Source: Welwitschia mirabilis
Taxonomy: Eukaryota; Gnetophyta; Gnetopsida; Welwitschiales
Length of the DNA: 64,000 nucleotides
Reading direction: 5' to 3'
Assembly (NCBI GenBank): GCA_051453625.1
Contig: JBOZIK010000001.1
Span: 4,317,642-4,381,641, forward strand
Below, in pieces: positions 24,301-37,014 of this stretch. The translations under genes were made by a program, and so were the position numbers. Within the stretch, counting starts at the first letter, position 1. Every line of letters begins with the position of its first letter. The notes beneath the pieces are model-generated. The model searched no databases. It was not told the origin of the DNA and saw only the letters and a program-made list of their open reading frames with translations.

Positions 24301-24540
24301 ACCATTATCTATATTTAGGACTAAATTACTTCCATTTCTAGAGAACTTGGCTTTCTCCATAGTCTTGTAAAGTCTCAAGGAAACAGACCCTAAAATGACA
24401 TTAAAAAAAGCTCTAAATTAAATTATGCCCTTACCTAGATAAGATCCAACCAAAACTAAAACTGAAACTATTTCCTAGATCGTGCATCCCCTCTCCAAGT
24501 TGTGTCCACCACTGATCCTCCTTTAGACTACTCTTGTGCT
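21314..24540 (-). pseudogene. L1-type LINE remnant, copy B (ORF1, endonuclease, RT)
   Basis: Minus strand. An ORF1-like segment at about 24540-23700 ends in a damaged zinc knuckle at 23794-23753 (C-x2-Y-x4-H-x4-C; the second Cys is Tyr). The C-terminal part of the APE-type endonuclease is at about 22805-22690, where SRIDRILARREI and LNRITLDYRLI match the family SRxDRxL and R...SDHxP blocks, with His lost. RT follows with INKTRIILIPEE (about 21965) and a degraded FADD box (YIDNT, about 21410). It is related to but clearly different from copy A, so the two are separate copies. Copy B runs into the gap at its 3' side. Confidence 0.8.
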
Positions 24541-26748
24541 TCATAACCTCATCTAGTACTCTTGAATCCTAATTCTAGTTACTTCATTAGATGTTCACAT
24601 AATCTTAATAGCTTCATTTAGTTACATTGGTGACTCTATATTTAGAGCAATTACTTATTCAAAAACTAAACTTAACCTTCAATGAAGCTTCTCAAGTTAA
24701 GCATGAAATTCATCAAGGATGTTTTATGTTTTATTAAGGGACTTTAAAGTTTTTATTACTTTCATGTAATATTTGAGTCTTCTTTTCTTTAAGTTATGTA
24801 ATATTTGAGTCTTCTTTCTTTAAGTTAAGAAACTTAAATTCATGTTTCATCAAGGTATCTTTGCACCACTTCATTATGACTCTTTGCCTTTGTTGGTCCT
24901 TATATTTGATATATATTACATTTTAAACCTTTGTCCTATATTTCTTAAAGTTTTTAAATTATTCTTTCTCCTTTTTCTCTCTTTATTTTTAATTCTAAAA
25001 GTGCTATGTTAAATTCTTTTAATTTTTCTTTAATTATCTCTTGTATTTTTATTATTTGTAATCCATAAGGATAATACAAAATTGCCTAGACTTCTTTAGT
25101 TCTTAATATTTGTAAAATTGTATTATTTTTTATTAATCTAAGAATGCTCCAACTCTTATAATTATTTTTTTGCTTTATTATCAACATAACAACTTTGAAG
25201 TTAGTTTATACATTTTAAAATATATAATCCATTTAGTTAATACATTTTAAAATATAATCCCTTTGGAACAATTATAGAATTGTTTAAATAGCTACTTAAC
25301 CAAATATGCATTTTGGTAAGTTCATATAGTGCTAGGATCTAAGAAAAATAGCCTCATTTGACTTGTTTAAATTTTTAAATATTTTTCAAATATTTTAAAA
25401 CATGTTGTAATCTTGGTCTTATATGTTTAGTAAAGCTAAAGTTCAAAAGGGGATGAATTTATTCTACTAATTTAGCTATATTATTGTAAACTTTAATCCC
25501 ACTCTTCTATATTATTGTTACTAATTGAGCTTCTTTTAGTCTTGATAATGTAACAATACATCAAGTGAAAAAGGAGGAAGAATGAGAAAAACAATAAAAG
25601 AATAATATCATTGATTTAAAAAAGGATTGCAAAAAGTAGTAAGAAACTTATTTGCTAGACATAAAAGGCACAACATAGCACATGCACTTTAAGTTGCATA
25701 GTTTACTTTCAAAGCAAGAAAAAGGTAAAATCAATATTAACTTGTACTTTTTTGCATATTTTATTATGAATTTCATCATATTAGATTAAAATAACGTAAA
25801 AAAATTATTTAAATTTCCCTTTATTTAATTTTATAAGCTTATTTATTACCAAAGCTAGTGAAGCATACTACATAGATTTTGGAAAATGTACTTCATTAAT
25901 ACACATGTATATTATGTAGTAAAGAAAAGACAAATGAGATGGTAGCAACACTATTTTTTTAATATTATTTTAAGAAGTGATAAGGAGGAAAGTATATCTT
26001 TATATTTTTTAATGAAGGAAAATGTAACTTCTAATTTCATTTTGACCTATAGGTATTAAATTGTGGTGGTTGATAGATAAGAATAATATGATGTTAACAA
26101 TCTATTAAATTTCTAGTTTCATAGATGTATCACTAGGTGTTTTGTCTGTAAAACACCTCTGACATACTAGTTTCATATATCCTACTAATTTTAATTTGAG
26201 TGGTTTATCATCTCATGATGATCAAACTAGAGTTCTCCATTTTCTACAAGGAATCTACTTCTTTTTTAATGCTTTATTATGTTTTAGTATTTTATGGTTA
26301 GAAAATCTCTTTAAAAGTTATTAATCTTTGTCTTTATCCTTATAATTTATTCCTTCAATCTCTCCATCTAAGATTATATGGAATTGATCTTCAATAGGGC
26401 CATCTTCTAATTCTGATAAAACATAAATTAAGAAATACTATAAGAATTAACTTATCTTAACATTAACTACTTTAACTTCTACATCTCTTAAAATCTTAGC
26501 ACTAGATGAAAATGATCTTACTTACTTTGTTGTTATACCTTTTTAATATTAGATGATCATTATGATGTTAGTTTAATTCATAGCTTCTATCATACCTAAG
26601 ATTCTTTACCATTAGCTGATGAGACAAATGGATTTTTCTTAATTTATTAATATTCACAACCACTTATTGCAATTTTTTAAATTCCATTAATGAAATTTAC
26701 TTCTATTACCATTTATGTTTCAAGATGAAACCATTAACTTTAATACCA
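24540..26748. other. Mostly unassigned AT-rich stretch
   Basis: No coding homology was recognised. The part next to 26749 may be the untranslated leader of a minus-strand copia element. A 9-bp perfect hairpin stem (AGGTGTTTT at 26135-26143, AAAACACCT at 26150-26158, 6-base loop) lies in it. A local duplication of a TAATATTTGAGTCTTCTTT block occurs near 24765 and 24800, and TTTAAAATATA repeats near 25210 and 25240. Confidence 0.4.
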
Positions 26749-27160
26749 TGTTAGAGTTTGAAACAAGTATTCTTTGATACTATGTTCAAACTAATGAAAA
26801 AGTTTAAATTGTTTCATGAGTCCTAGAAAAGGAAGTAAAGTAATCAAGCTTTTTAATGTATATCAAAAGTGTTATTAAATAATTATTACAAATATCTTTA
26901 TAAAGGCAATTCATGGACAAATCACGTACCTGAGTCTTAGAATTAAAATTCTATAACTTAAATTATTTCATTACACTTCATTTAACTTTAGATATTTCCT
27001 CTTATTTAATGTATTATTTGGAATGAATGACATTTATTTATATAGTATTATGCCATGTAATAAGGATTTTGTCTTTCATTTATAAAAAGAAATATATTAG
27101 TTTTTGTATTTTATCAAGCAAGTTAATAATTATTAAATTAATTATGTTAACTTATTAATA
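26749..27160 (-). mobile_element. LTR of the second copia family (copy 2)
   Basis: Colinear with 16444-17095 but shorter, lacking about 130 bp at the PBS side. Next to it, at 26738-26748, the minus strand reads TGGTATTAAAG, a badly worn version of the TGGTATCAGAG primer site, so this looks like another 5' LTR rather than the 3' partner of copy 1. The adjoining leader does not resemble that of copy 1, so the two LTRs probably belong to different insertions. Confidence 0.55.
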
Positions 27161-27790
27161 TTTTCATTAAGTTTTTTTATTTAAATAGATAATGATTACA
27201 ATTTACAATTGGGGTTTTACCCCTTATAAATAAAGTGTATATTTATGATAAAAAATAAAATGTTACCCATAACCAGTAACATATAACCTTCTTGCATTAC
27301 TTTACAAGGCCACATTAGTGTTCTGTCATAACTAACTATCATACTGGTCATAAATGACCTAATCATTAGATTACCTCAAATGAGAAGAATTTCTTGAATG
27401 AACTAATTATTTTTGGAATTATCTATATTTATTTAAATATAAGAAGAATTTATTACATGAATTAAATAAGTATTTTAGAATGATTCATAGTTGTTCAAGT
27501 ATTATCCTAACTAAATTATTCATAGGTGTATTTCATAATTTAAAATCTTAAGTATTTTGAAATATATAGATGATGGAGTTTGGGAGGGTTATTTTCCTAT
27601 AAAGAAAATTTCCTATAAAATTCTATGATCTGAATTTTATAACATAAATTTTTTAGATATAGTCATAAGCATCGTAAATATTATAATAAAATTTAATACT
27701 TAAGTAGCATTGGAAATAGATAAATGATGTTCCTTTTATCTTTATTAAGATTAAACCATTTGATGTATGCATAATTGATTGTTGGATTAT
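27160..27790. other. AT-rich spacer
   Basis: No recognisable coding sequence or repeat boundary. Some of it may be upstream integrase sequence of the gypsy remnant at 27800, too decayed to align by eye. Confidence 0.35.
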
Positions 27791-27799
27791 TTCCTTCAT

Positions 27800-28610
27800 C
27801 TTTGTATTATTTATACATATTGTTTTTTGTAGATTATTTGACTAAGTGGTATAAAGCTATTCTAGTTAGAATGAATAATAATAGCATGATTGTTAAACTA
27901 TAATTAACTTTTCTTCGATAATTTAAAGCTATCATTGGTAATGAAATAATCCTCTTTTGCAATATAATTATGAATAATCTAATGAAAAATGTAGAATGGT
28001 TCATAAAGTTACAACTTTACACCATCCACAAACTAATCATCAAGTCAGAGTTATCAATCATGAATTCTAACCAAAAAGTATGGTAGTTTAATCTTAATAA
28101 TCTCTTTATGCCTCTAATTACCTATGAAACATTTATTATAATGTCTTATTATAGACATTTTTAGAAAAGATTATTATCTTCGTATTGAAATAGGACACAA
28201 AGTTTTTTAACCATTAAATATCTTGATCATAATCTTAATATATCTTTATAATTTAGGAATCTTATCTTAAATGACCTATAAGAAATTAGAAATAAAGCCT
28301 ATAAAAACCATCATATCCAAAAATAAAGAATGAAAGCCTTCTTGATAAAAATAACCTTAGTAAATATTTTCAACCCAATGACATAGTTTTACTTTATGAC
28401 TCAAGGTTATAAAAATTTCTTAGAAAACCTATTTGAATTGAACTAATCTATTCTAAGTCTTAACAGTATTTTCTTATGTCACTGTTAAGATTTTAAGACT
28501 TAAGGATAACCATTCTTTTAGAGTTAATAGCTAAAGATTTAAAACATTTTTAAAAATATATCCATATAGATCATTAATTTTATCCCATTCCCTTAACATA
28601 GAATTATAAG
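27800..28610 (+). pseudogene. Ty3/gypsy integrase C-terminal remnant
   Basis: Plus-strand frames give DYLTKWYKAI (family DYxxKWxEAxP), then VHKVTTLHHPQTNHQVRV (family HxxxTPYHPQTNGQVEV, Gly replaced by His), then QPNDIVLLYDSRL followed by LRKPI (family VGxxVLLYxSRLKLFPGKLRS). A tail with NHSFRVNS matches the VNGxRLK end of Tat/Athila integrases. Frames switch at least twice and stops are frequent. A candidate polypurine tract ATGGGGGA at 29094-29101 lies downstream, as expected for the 3' side of such an element. No flanking LTR pair was found. Confidence 0.75.
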
Positions 28611-31600
28611 ATATTAAAAAAGTTTTAAAAAGTAAAAGAAAAATAAAAAATAAGAAAAAAAGAAAAAAAAGGTTAGAATTGGTGCCATAGGTGTAAATAT
28701 TCAAGGTTTCTATTAGCTAAAATCTAGAACTATAATAAGTGTATGATTCACTTATTTTAATTCTAAGACATTAACCTCTTAAGTACATTTCATCACTTGT
28801 ATCATTAACAATAGATTAGATTGAGGAAATATCTATGCTATTATTTAATATCATCTTGCACTATATTTCATTTGGTAATTTATAGATTGAAAAATATATT
28901 CTAGAAATTAAGAAAAAATTTAAGTAAAAGACTCTTATGCTCTAAAAATTTTCAAATGGGAATAAATCTATCAGTATGTTTTTACTAGGAAATACTCATT
29001 AAAATAGACTTTTTAATATGAGAGTGTACTAATTATATTAGTTTTAAGGAAAAAATTAAAAAAATCAAAACCTATGAAAACCAAAATTCTAACATGGGGG
29101 ATAACTAAATGATACATGGAGATATAGTTGTTAGATAGTTAATATAACTAATGAAATAATTATTAACCTAGTTAAGAAAATACAAAATACCATGTTCTAT
29201 TTTGAATTGAAAAGATGCAGCCTATCCTACTAGCAGAACATAAAATAAAAATAGAATCATTCATCTAATTATAGGAGAGAATCAATATTAATTCAATCAA
29301 TTAAAGAAGTATAATAAAAAATTTTAAATCACACAAGCCTGAGTAAAATAATTTTCTAAGTGATTCACTCATGAATCATCTACCTAATCTCATGTTAGAA
29401 ATGATATTTTTAATAATGATTAATTATTCATTATTAATCAATTAATTATTTTTATCAAACGTCTAATACATTACAAAGTTTAATTCTCCCTTTTTTATTT
29501 TTTTATTTTTTCCCTATCATGAAACAAGCTGAAGCTTTAATATTTTACTTAAACATGTTACAAAATGCTCTTACGCTCATGTCTAAATTAGTTTTAAAAT
29601 ACAACATTGAAGCGTGGTTTAAATCCTTAGATTTTATAAGAGCTAAAGGTTGCAAATTCTATAATGATAAGATAAATAATCATTAGTTTCAAAGTTGAAG
29701 GTTTTAATCTTGATATGAATACTGATGAAACAATACTTTTAGAGTTCAAGATTATAAGTTTTAGGATGACAAAGATAAACATCAAGAACTCTAAATTTAT
29801 AAAACTAAGGATTACATTTTTAAAGTAAAAGTAATAATAAAAAGTCCATTAATAAGACTTTGAGAAGTTACAAAAGATGATTGTGATTATTAATAACATG
29901 AAATAAAACTCATTTATTTAGTTAAGTAATAAGGGTAACCAATCATATGTTATGGTGGAAGTTATGAATTAAGAAAAAACCCTTAACAATTGATCTAATT
30001 TATGCATGGATGTACTTATGTATGATAGGCATAGAGGTAAATATCATTTCCATCTCATGATAAGGCATGAAAGTTCTAGAAGTTTAAGTAAATACTCCTA
30101 GGAGAAGCTAGTTTTTACATTGTTCATGATTTGAATTTCATAATAAATAAAAGATAATCCTATTGAATATTAATTCCCTCTAATGCTAGTTGATAAAACT
30201 AGAGAAATAAACTAGAATCATTGAAATAAATATCAATAAAATCAAAAGGCATTTTTCACCTATAAAGCACTAAAACAACATGAAGGTCTAGTGGATAAAA
30301 ATTAATTTCATCTTGTATATAAAGCATTATTATTCTATGTTATGGAATAATGAAACAATCAAATTGATATTGATATAATTTATAATAGTTATGCTAGAGA
30401 TGTTTTATAAAATATTTAATAACAAACCTATGAAACTAGAAAGTCAATAATATTGGTGTAATGTGATCCAATGTGAATACATTATATGTTTGTATGATGT
30501 TTATGTGTTAATGTTGTTGTTTAGATAATTGTGAGCTTATAAAACTTTATGTTAAGATACATATTAATGTGTTTTGTAAGGAATTATATCTCACATGAAT
30601 TAGAAAGAGAAAGTAACTCATAACTCTATATAAAAGTCTTAATTGATATAATGAAAAATATTATCTTAATTCTTCTTAAAGGGATAAATAAAATTATACT
30701 AGATTAAAGACTCATTTTAAAATACTTCATTTATGCTTCATTTATGATTGATGCTTCATTCATTCCTAAAATATTTAGATAGGCTCTACTTCTACTTTAA
30801 GATTATTAAATTCTTCAATGTTCTTACTACTTTATGCATTAAAAGGCTTCAACAATAATAGATGTTTTAGCATCTTAAGTGAATTGAGCTTGATCATTTT
30901 GTGTGCTTTATAGATTTATTAGATGCTTAAATACATTTATATTTTTCAAATATCAGTTTATTATAATGAAATTAAATTTTATATCATCAAATAAAAAATT
31001 AATCTCATAGTTATGAAATTTAATTAAAGATTTAAGATCTTTAAATATTTATACAAGAATATGATTACTTGAAGAGATTCTCATGTCATTTCATAAAAGA
31101 AGGAAAATATATTTGATCAAAGATCTTAAAATAATAATTTTTTTGAGGATCTAAATTCATTTTGTAAGTGTTTTATTTGATCTAGATACAATGGTAGATG
31201 ACTTACCCATGAAATGTCATCATTATAACTTTGTTTCTATGTTTTTTAAAACCTATTTTAAAAATGACCTATAGGATAGACATATTTTAGATAAGTACAT
31301 GTCTCTAATCCATGAAATAGACATCTATCAAATATAAATATTTCTTCATAGAAATTAGCCTTCAAGTGATTTCAAGGATTGACATCTCTCAATGAGACAT
31401 ACATCTAAAATTTATAAAATAGATGTCTTCCAATCCCAAAGACATATTAACGGAACTAAAATTATATCAAAATAAAGAGATGAATTATAGAGCTTTTAGA
31501 ATAGAGATTTAATCCATCAAAGACATATGTGCATCCTTTCAAAGATGTCTTTAATTCAAGTCGATCAAGACAAATAGGCTCATGAATCTTATTCTAAGAA
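28610..31600. other. Unassigned stretch; right part probably copia 5' LTR
   Basis: No coding homology was found. The right end must contain the 5' LTR of the plus-strand copia element whose PBS starts at 31602, but the left LTR border cannot be placed because the 3' partner was not recognised. A TATA-like CTCTATATAAAAG lies near 30630. Repeated GACATxTxTC-type phrases occur at 31310-31560. Confidence 0.4.
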
Positions 31601-31601
31601 A

Positions 31602-31614
31602 GTGATATTAGAGC
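31602..31614 (+). promoter_or_regulatory. Degenerate primer-binding site of the host copia element
   Basis: GTGATATTAGAGC aligns to TGGTATCAGAGC with small changes (one by C-to-T). It lies just upstream of the gag remnant and sets the orientation as plus. The call depends on this context. Confidence 0.6.
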
Positions 31615-32956
31615 TATAAGTTATAGGTACATATATTTAAAAAAGATTAGATTTTAATTTTTAAAGATTACAAAGGTTAGTTTTATCTTCATTTTAATAT
31701 GTTAAAGGAGTTTTGTAGGTGCTCAATTATTTTTAATAATAGTCAAAGTTTTACATATTGGTTTCTAATTAATGAAGACATTACTTGAATTGAATGAATG
31801 TTATGATGTAGTTTATAATGATCTATTTTATCCTAAAAATCCTAATGTTTTAAATAGAAAATAGAAAAAAAAACATAAATCAAATAAGATGCATAATGTA
31901 TTGGCCCAGATGATCATCTAAACATCTCTAACTGAAGCCATCAAATATAGAATTACAGGGAAAAAAAATCAAAGGATTATTGTGACCAACTAAAAAATTA
32001 TTTTAGGAGTAGCTAAGAGAATATGAAAATCAAACAATTGAGGTACTAGTTAGACTTTTAAAATCTTTACATTATAAGAAGTGATTACATAGAATATTTA
32101 TTTTAAAGAATGTATCAAATAGTTAAAAATATTAATGAATACATTTATGGATTCTTAAAAAGATAAAAGATAGATAGAATAGTTCAAGTCATCTATAATG
32201 ATACTAGATATAAGAGCATGATGATTACTTTGCTTCAAATAAAAAATTTTAGTACTTTAATAGTTGATGCATTGGTTGCTCATATAAGAACATTAAAAGA
32301 TTTAAAAAACAAAGGAACCTTCATGTGATAAAGCCTATCTTACAAAGTTCCAAAGAAGAAGAGGAAGAAGTAGCAAGCCTATTAGAGGAAGAGAAAGACA
32401 AAGTTATCAAAATTAAGGAGGGAATAATCACACCTTTAATTCTTATTAAAATCAAGAATGAAAATAAAATTTCAAATATTTTTAAATAGAAATAGAACCA
32501 TTCCAAAGAGGTAAAAGATTTAATGGTCAAGAGGGAGAGGTAATTATTCCCAAAAAAAAGTACCAAAATCAATACTCCAAAGAAGGCATAAAGAAAAATA
32601 ACTTATGATGCATAAATTACAAAAGACTAAATCATAATAAAGAGAAATATTAATGGAAAGTTGGTTTTATCATTATTTCAAATGATCAATCTTGATTTAA
32701 ATCTACTAAAGAATGTGGACCATCTACTTCTCAACTAATAGTTAACAAAGAAAAGTAGGTTAAAGGAGAGGTAGTAAAATATTTAGACTTAATATAACAA
32801 AAAAATATTGAATCTTCCACATGAATTGTGGATACTGGTTATTCAAATCACATGACTCCAAATAAAAATTTATTTATTGATTACAAGCTTATTAATTTGG
32901 GATTTATTAAAGTTTGTGATAGTGCTTTTTTCAAAATAGAAGGCCTCAAAGACATT
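31615..32956 (+). pseudogene. Ty1/copia element, 5' half (gag and protease), split by gypsy insertion
   Basis: A gag remnant spans about 31740-32330. It is followed by an Arg/Gly-rich basic tail (RRRGRSSKPIRGRERQ, about 32350-32400) and a worn zinc knuckle (CINYKRLNHNKEKY near 32610, two Cys replaced by Tyr). The protease start IVDTGYSNHMTPNKNLFID at about 32825-32885 has the catalytic DTG intact, with the family Cys as Tyr. The frame runs on through FFKIEGLKDI and stops being copia exactly at 32956, where a gypsy LTR begins. Homology resumes at 47609. Confidence 0.9.
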
Positions 32957-34156
32957 TGATGTGCCACTAAATTGTATGTATTTGATGGGATATTATGAGC
33001 TATTTTGTAAGACATTTATATAGGTTTAGATGCAATTCTAAGGATTATGAAGAATTGATAAATGATCATAAAAATGTGCAATTTTTGACATATTTAGATG
33101 TGTTTCAAGCACATTTTGATGTACATGGCTTTAGAGGAAGATCACTAATGTAAAAAAAAGACTTCTCTTAAGTTAAAAAAATAAATAGGACTATTGTTTC
33201 CTTTGTCATTCCCATAATAGATAGGACGACATCACTATAAATGCCACATGGGAATGCTAATGTGGACTAGAGCTAATACTACTGAGTCATCTTTTCTAAA
33301 GGAGTGTCATTCTTATGGTCATCCCCATGACATGTAGGGTGACTATTGTAATGTTTGACCATCTTCCCGTTAGTCGTTCCTACAATAGTTAAGACGACAT
33401 TTAAAACAGTCAGCTAATCTTCATATATTTTATCCATTTATTTACTTGAGTTGAGTGCATTTTATAATGCATTTTGTATGATGGCTTTGTCTTCTTAGCC
33501 CTATAAATAAGACCCCCTCTTTGACTTTGCTATCTATCTTCAATGCACTAAACATTCTCGTAACAGGGGATCGAAGAACAAGAGATTAATCTTATGAGTT
33601 GCAAAAAGACATTTCCTTTGTAAAGGATTGTGCATTCTTCATTGAGGCTTAGCTGTTCTATAACCCAGATGTTGGTTCAATTTTAATATAAAACTCTGTT
33701 TCTCTATTATGCATTTATACTATTAATTTCCCTTATAGTTTATATTGTTATAGTATTGGTGATAGTCTTTTTAATAATGTAGGTCTTAAGAGCAACCTTT
33801 GTTAAGGCTGAAAAAATTATTTTAAGGATTATCTTGCATTACATTTATTCAACTCATATAATAGCTTAAGTTATTCTTTATTAGTGACAACCTCCTTGGA
33901 TGATTTACATTATATAAAGTCAATCTTCCTAATAAGTTAATTCAGTACTTAGATAGGTGTTCATCTAGATTTAGTTACATTTGAATTGCACTGCATATTT
34001 ATTTTCTATACTATTCTTTTTTTCTCTTACATGCCTTCGATGGGTTATGACATTTGGGTCACTCCCATTTATACTAGAATGTATATTTTAAAATATATAT
34101 ATTTGTAATTATTAGGATTCATTAAGGCAAAAAGGAGTACAAAAATATGCACTACA
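32957..34156 (+). mobile_element. Gypsy LTR1 (Tat/Athila-like), 1200 bp
   Basis: Starts TGATGTGCCACTAAATTGTA and ends GCACTACA, followed after three bases by a primer-binding-like site. It is colinear with LTR3 (46388-47608) and with the partial LTR2 (37015-37876). It has a TATAAATA box near 33502, a CAACAGGGGA-like phrase near 33560, and several GTCATCCCCATGAC-type hairpin motifs upstream of the TATA box. It is the left border of the insertion into the copia element. Confidence 0.9.
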
Positions 34157-34159
34157 ATA

Positions 34160-34180
34160 TCTTAGCACTATTGCTTAGGA
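34160..34180 (+). promoter_or_regulatory. Gypsy primer-binding site after LTR1
   Basis: TCTTAGCACTATTGCTTAGG is a worn form of the Tat/Athila site TTGGCGxCxTTGCCGGGGA, and the copy after LTR2 is closer to it. Differences from the family form are largely G-to-A and C-to-T. Confidence 0.7.
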
Positions 34181-36914
34181 AGGCTACTGAGGAGCATGAG
34201 GATTGTCATTATTTAGATGAATAATTTGAATTTCTATTTGTTTCTTTATCTATAGCGATGTTGTATTTCTTAATTAGGAATTATAGGTATCAATTACAAT
34301 TTTCTATTTTTCTTAGTTTTTTAATAATAGTCTATCATCTTCTATGTTATTCCACAACATTGAGAATAGGTTTGTAGTTTACTTCTTTCAGTCTTGGTTT
34401 AGTGGTAAAAGAACTATTGTCTCCTCTGTTGTCCCCATGACATAGTAGATGATAAACTCTGATTTTAGTTTTCTATTTTTGGTTTTTAAATTATAATAAT
34501 TATTATTTTAGTAATAGTTAGTTTTCATTATCCCTTTATCATCCACATAAACAAAAGGATGATAATTTACTTTTAGCTTTGGGATTTCTACTAAATTTCT
34601 ATTTTCTATTTTTTCTTTTTATTTATGTCATCCTCTCTGTCATTTCCATGACTAAAAGGATGACTGTTAGTTGTTTTTTTATTTCATTTTATATTATTTT
34701 CTATTTATAGGATACTATAACATGGTCAATCCAGGAAAGAAGTATTTGAGAAAAAGGCTACTAATAGAAGAGAACATCAGAGAAGAATCGATCAAATTTG
34801 AAATAAAGTTGGATAAACAATCTCCAGGTGCATACAATATTTCTTCTGAGTTTATTTTTTCTAAATTTAACTCTGTGAAAGAAATTTTTTTAGCAGATAA
34901 TTTAGAATAAGAAGATAATTTTACAATGTCAAGCATTGTGCAAAAACAAAAGCAAGTTGTAGAATCTTTAAACCCTACTCCTAAAGTAAACCTTACCTTT
35001 AAGGAATTAATAGCAAATAAGAAATGGAAAATTTAAACTCCTTTTAATTTATTCCCAAGATGACATTAAATTAAAGAATCTAAATGCCTATTACATCTTT
35101 AGTGGTGAACATGATAAGGATCCCCTTCAACACATTAAAAACATTTAACAGTTATGAAAATGAATAGAAAAGGATTAGTGATTATACATATATGGTCATT
35201 TTTCCAATAACATTGAAGGAAAGAGGAAAATCTTTGGTTAAAAACTATATTCCACAAGAGTTTAAAAACTGGGAATTAAGTCTAGGAAGTATTTGTTAAA
35301 TTATTTATGAGTTAAGTAATCATTAGAAAAAGAAAAATGAAGTGATAAGTTTTCAATGATGACTAAATGAAGATTATGCTTCCATATATGAATGCTTTTT
35401 TACGACAATTCACTCTAATCTAGTAGACACTTTTATACAAGAAGAGCTAGTTGACTAACGTTATAGTGGGATAAACCACCAAATGAAACAACTCATAGAC
35501 TCCTCTTATGATGGAAAACTAATGAACTTCACTTTATAAAATTCTTGGAAAACATTAAAATAACTTGTGGAGGTGAGCCAAACTTGGCCGACATCAAAAG
35601 ATAACCACACTATAGGACAGATCATAAGATTTGAAAAAGGTAAAACAAGAAAAGGAGGTAGAAGACAACCTAATAAATTTGATTAAATAATTCACAAAAA
35701 CTCTAGAAAAATACACTTAAATAATTTTAAATGCTAAATTAATGACTAAAAAAATGTTGTTTTAATGTGTGACTTATGTAAGGATAACTATCATGTTACC
35801 AAAGATTGTTTACTTTTGCTAACCTAGAAAAAGAAGATACATGATAAAGTTTGTACTTTTAACCAAAAATTTCCAAAATTCTAGAATAAAAATCAAAACT
35901 AGTCACAACCTAAGATGAATTCATAATTCAACTTTTAAATCTTTAACAATAAGTTTAAAAATTTTGAAACCAATTTTTAACCTTTTGAAAATTGTTTTAA
36001 AAATTCAAACCTTTAACCAAGTCCATCAAATTTTCAACATCAAGATGATTTACTTCAAAACTCTATAGATAAACTTACAAAATTATAATAGAAGCAAAAC
36101 GCCAATGTTTAAAACTTAGTAAATATCATTTAATAAACCATGTTGGTCAATTAAGAACCATAAAGATCATTCGCAATACAACCTCTATTAAATTCCAACT
36201 AAGTAAGAAGAGATTGTAATGGTGTAATATGAAGTGGACATAAAGTAAACCATCCTCCTTATGAAGCATTAACCTTCTAAAATGACACTAAAGATGATAA
36301 AAAAGAAGAGGACATCAAAATATTAAAAAATTACAACTTCCCTTCTCTTGGTAAAATTAAAAATAAAAATTATTCACAACAGTTAGAAAATAAAGCAGTT
36401 ATCCTTTGGCTTGATAGGATTAACACTAGTTTAATTTTTAATGAACATATTAAAACATTGATGAAAAATATGAGTATAAACTTACTATTTTAAAAACTTT
36501 TTCAAGAAAATATAAGGTACAGTTATAAAAAGGCTTAATAAGAAGAAAACAAAAATGAGTTATCTTTAGAAAGGTATTTTTAGCTCAATCCCTTACAAAT
36601 TTAGTGTTACAAAAATGTTCAAAATTTAAAGATCCAAGGGCATAAATAGTGATTTTTACATTAGAGAAAGACAAAAAGATTAAAAGAGCTGTAATTAATA
36701 TTGGATTGAGTGTCAAGGACATGCCTTTACATATTTGCAAGAGACTTGGTTTAGAAGGTAGAAGAGAGCCTATTCAGATTCTTTTGGAATTAGTAAACAC
36801 TTTGGTTAAGAAACCCTTAGGGATCATCAAAGATTTAGTTATTTAAACTGAAGAAGCCTTTTATCCAATAGATGTGATTATCATAGAAGTCGAACATAAT
36901 GGAGGGTAATAATT
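34181..36914 (+). pseudogene. Gypsy gag-protease remnant of the first unit
   Basis: A leader with three GTCAT...ATGAC-type repeats (34420-34665) precedes a 5' frame starting about 34725 (MVNPGKKYLRKRLLIEENIR). The gag core includes EFKNWELSLGS and NEDYASIYECFFTTIHSN. The CCHC knuckle at 35768-35809 is intact (C-x2-C-x4-H-x4-C). The protease frame at 36649-36846 reads RAVINIGLSVKDMPLHICKR, where the family DTG is NIG, so the catalytic Asp is lost. The sequence then enters the gap at 36915. RT and integrase of this unit are absent. Confidence 0.85.
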
Positions 36915-37014
36915 NNNNNNNNNNNNNNNNNNNNNNNNNNNNNNNNNNNNNNNNNNNNNNNNNNNNNNNNNNNNNNNNNNNNNNNNNNNNNNNNNNNNNN
37001 NNNNNNNNNNNNNN
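36915..37014. other. Assembly gap (100 N)
   Basis: Exactly 100 N, probably a placeholder of unknown size. Gypsy protease lies to the left and the middle of LTR2 to the right, so about 330 bp of LTR2 and any remainder of the first unit are hidden here. Confidence 0.95.

Noticed and set aside
26135-26158. 9-bp hairpin as a terminator or microRNA precursor
   Set aside because: The stem is too short for a microRNA precursor, there is no T-run use in this context, and such stems occur by chance in 64 kb.
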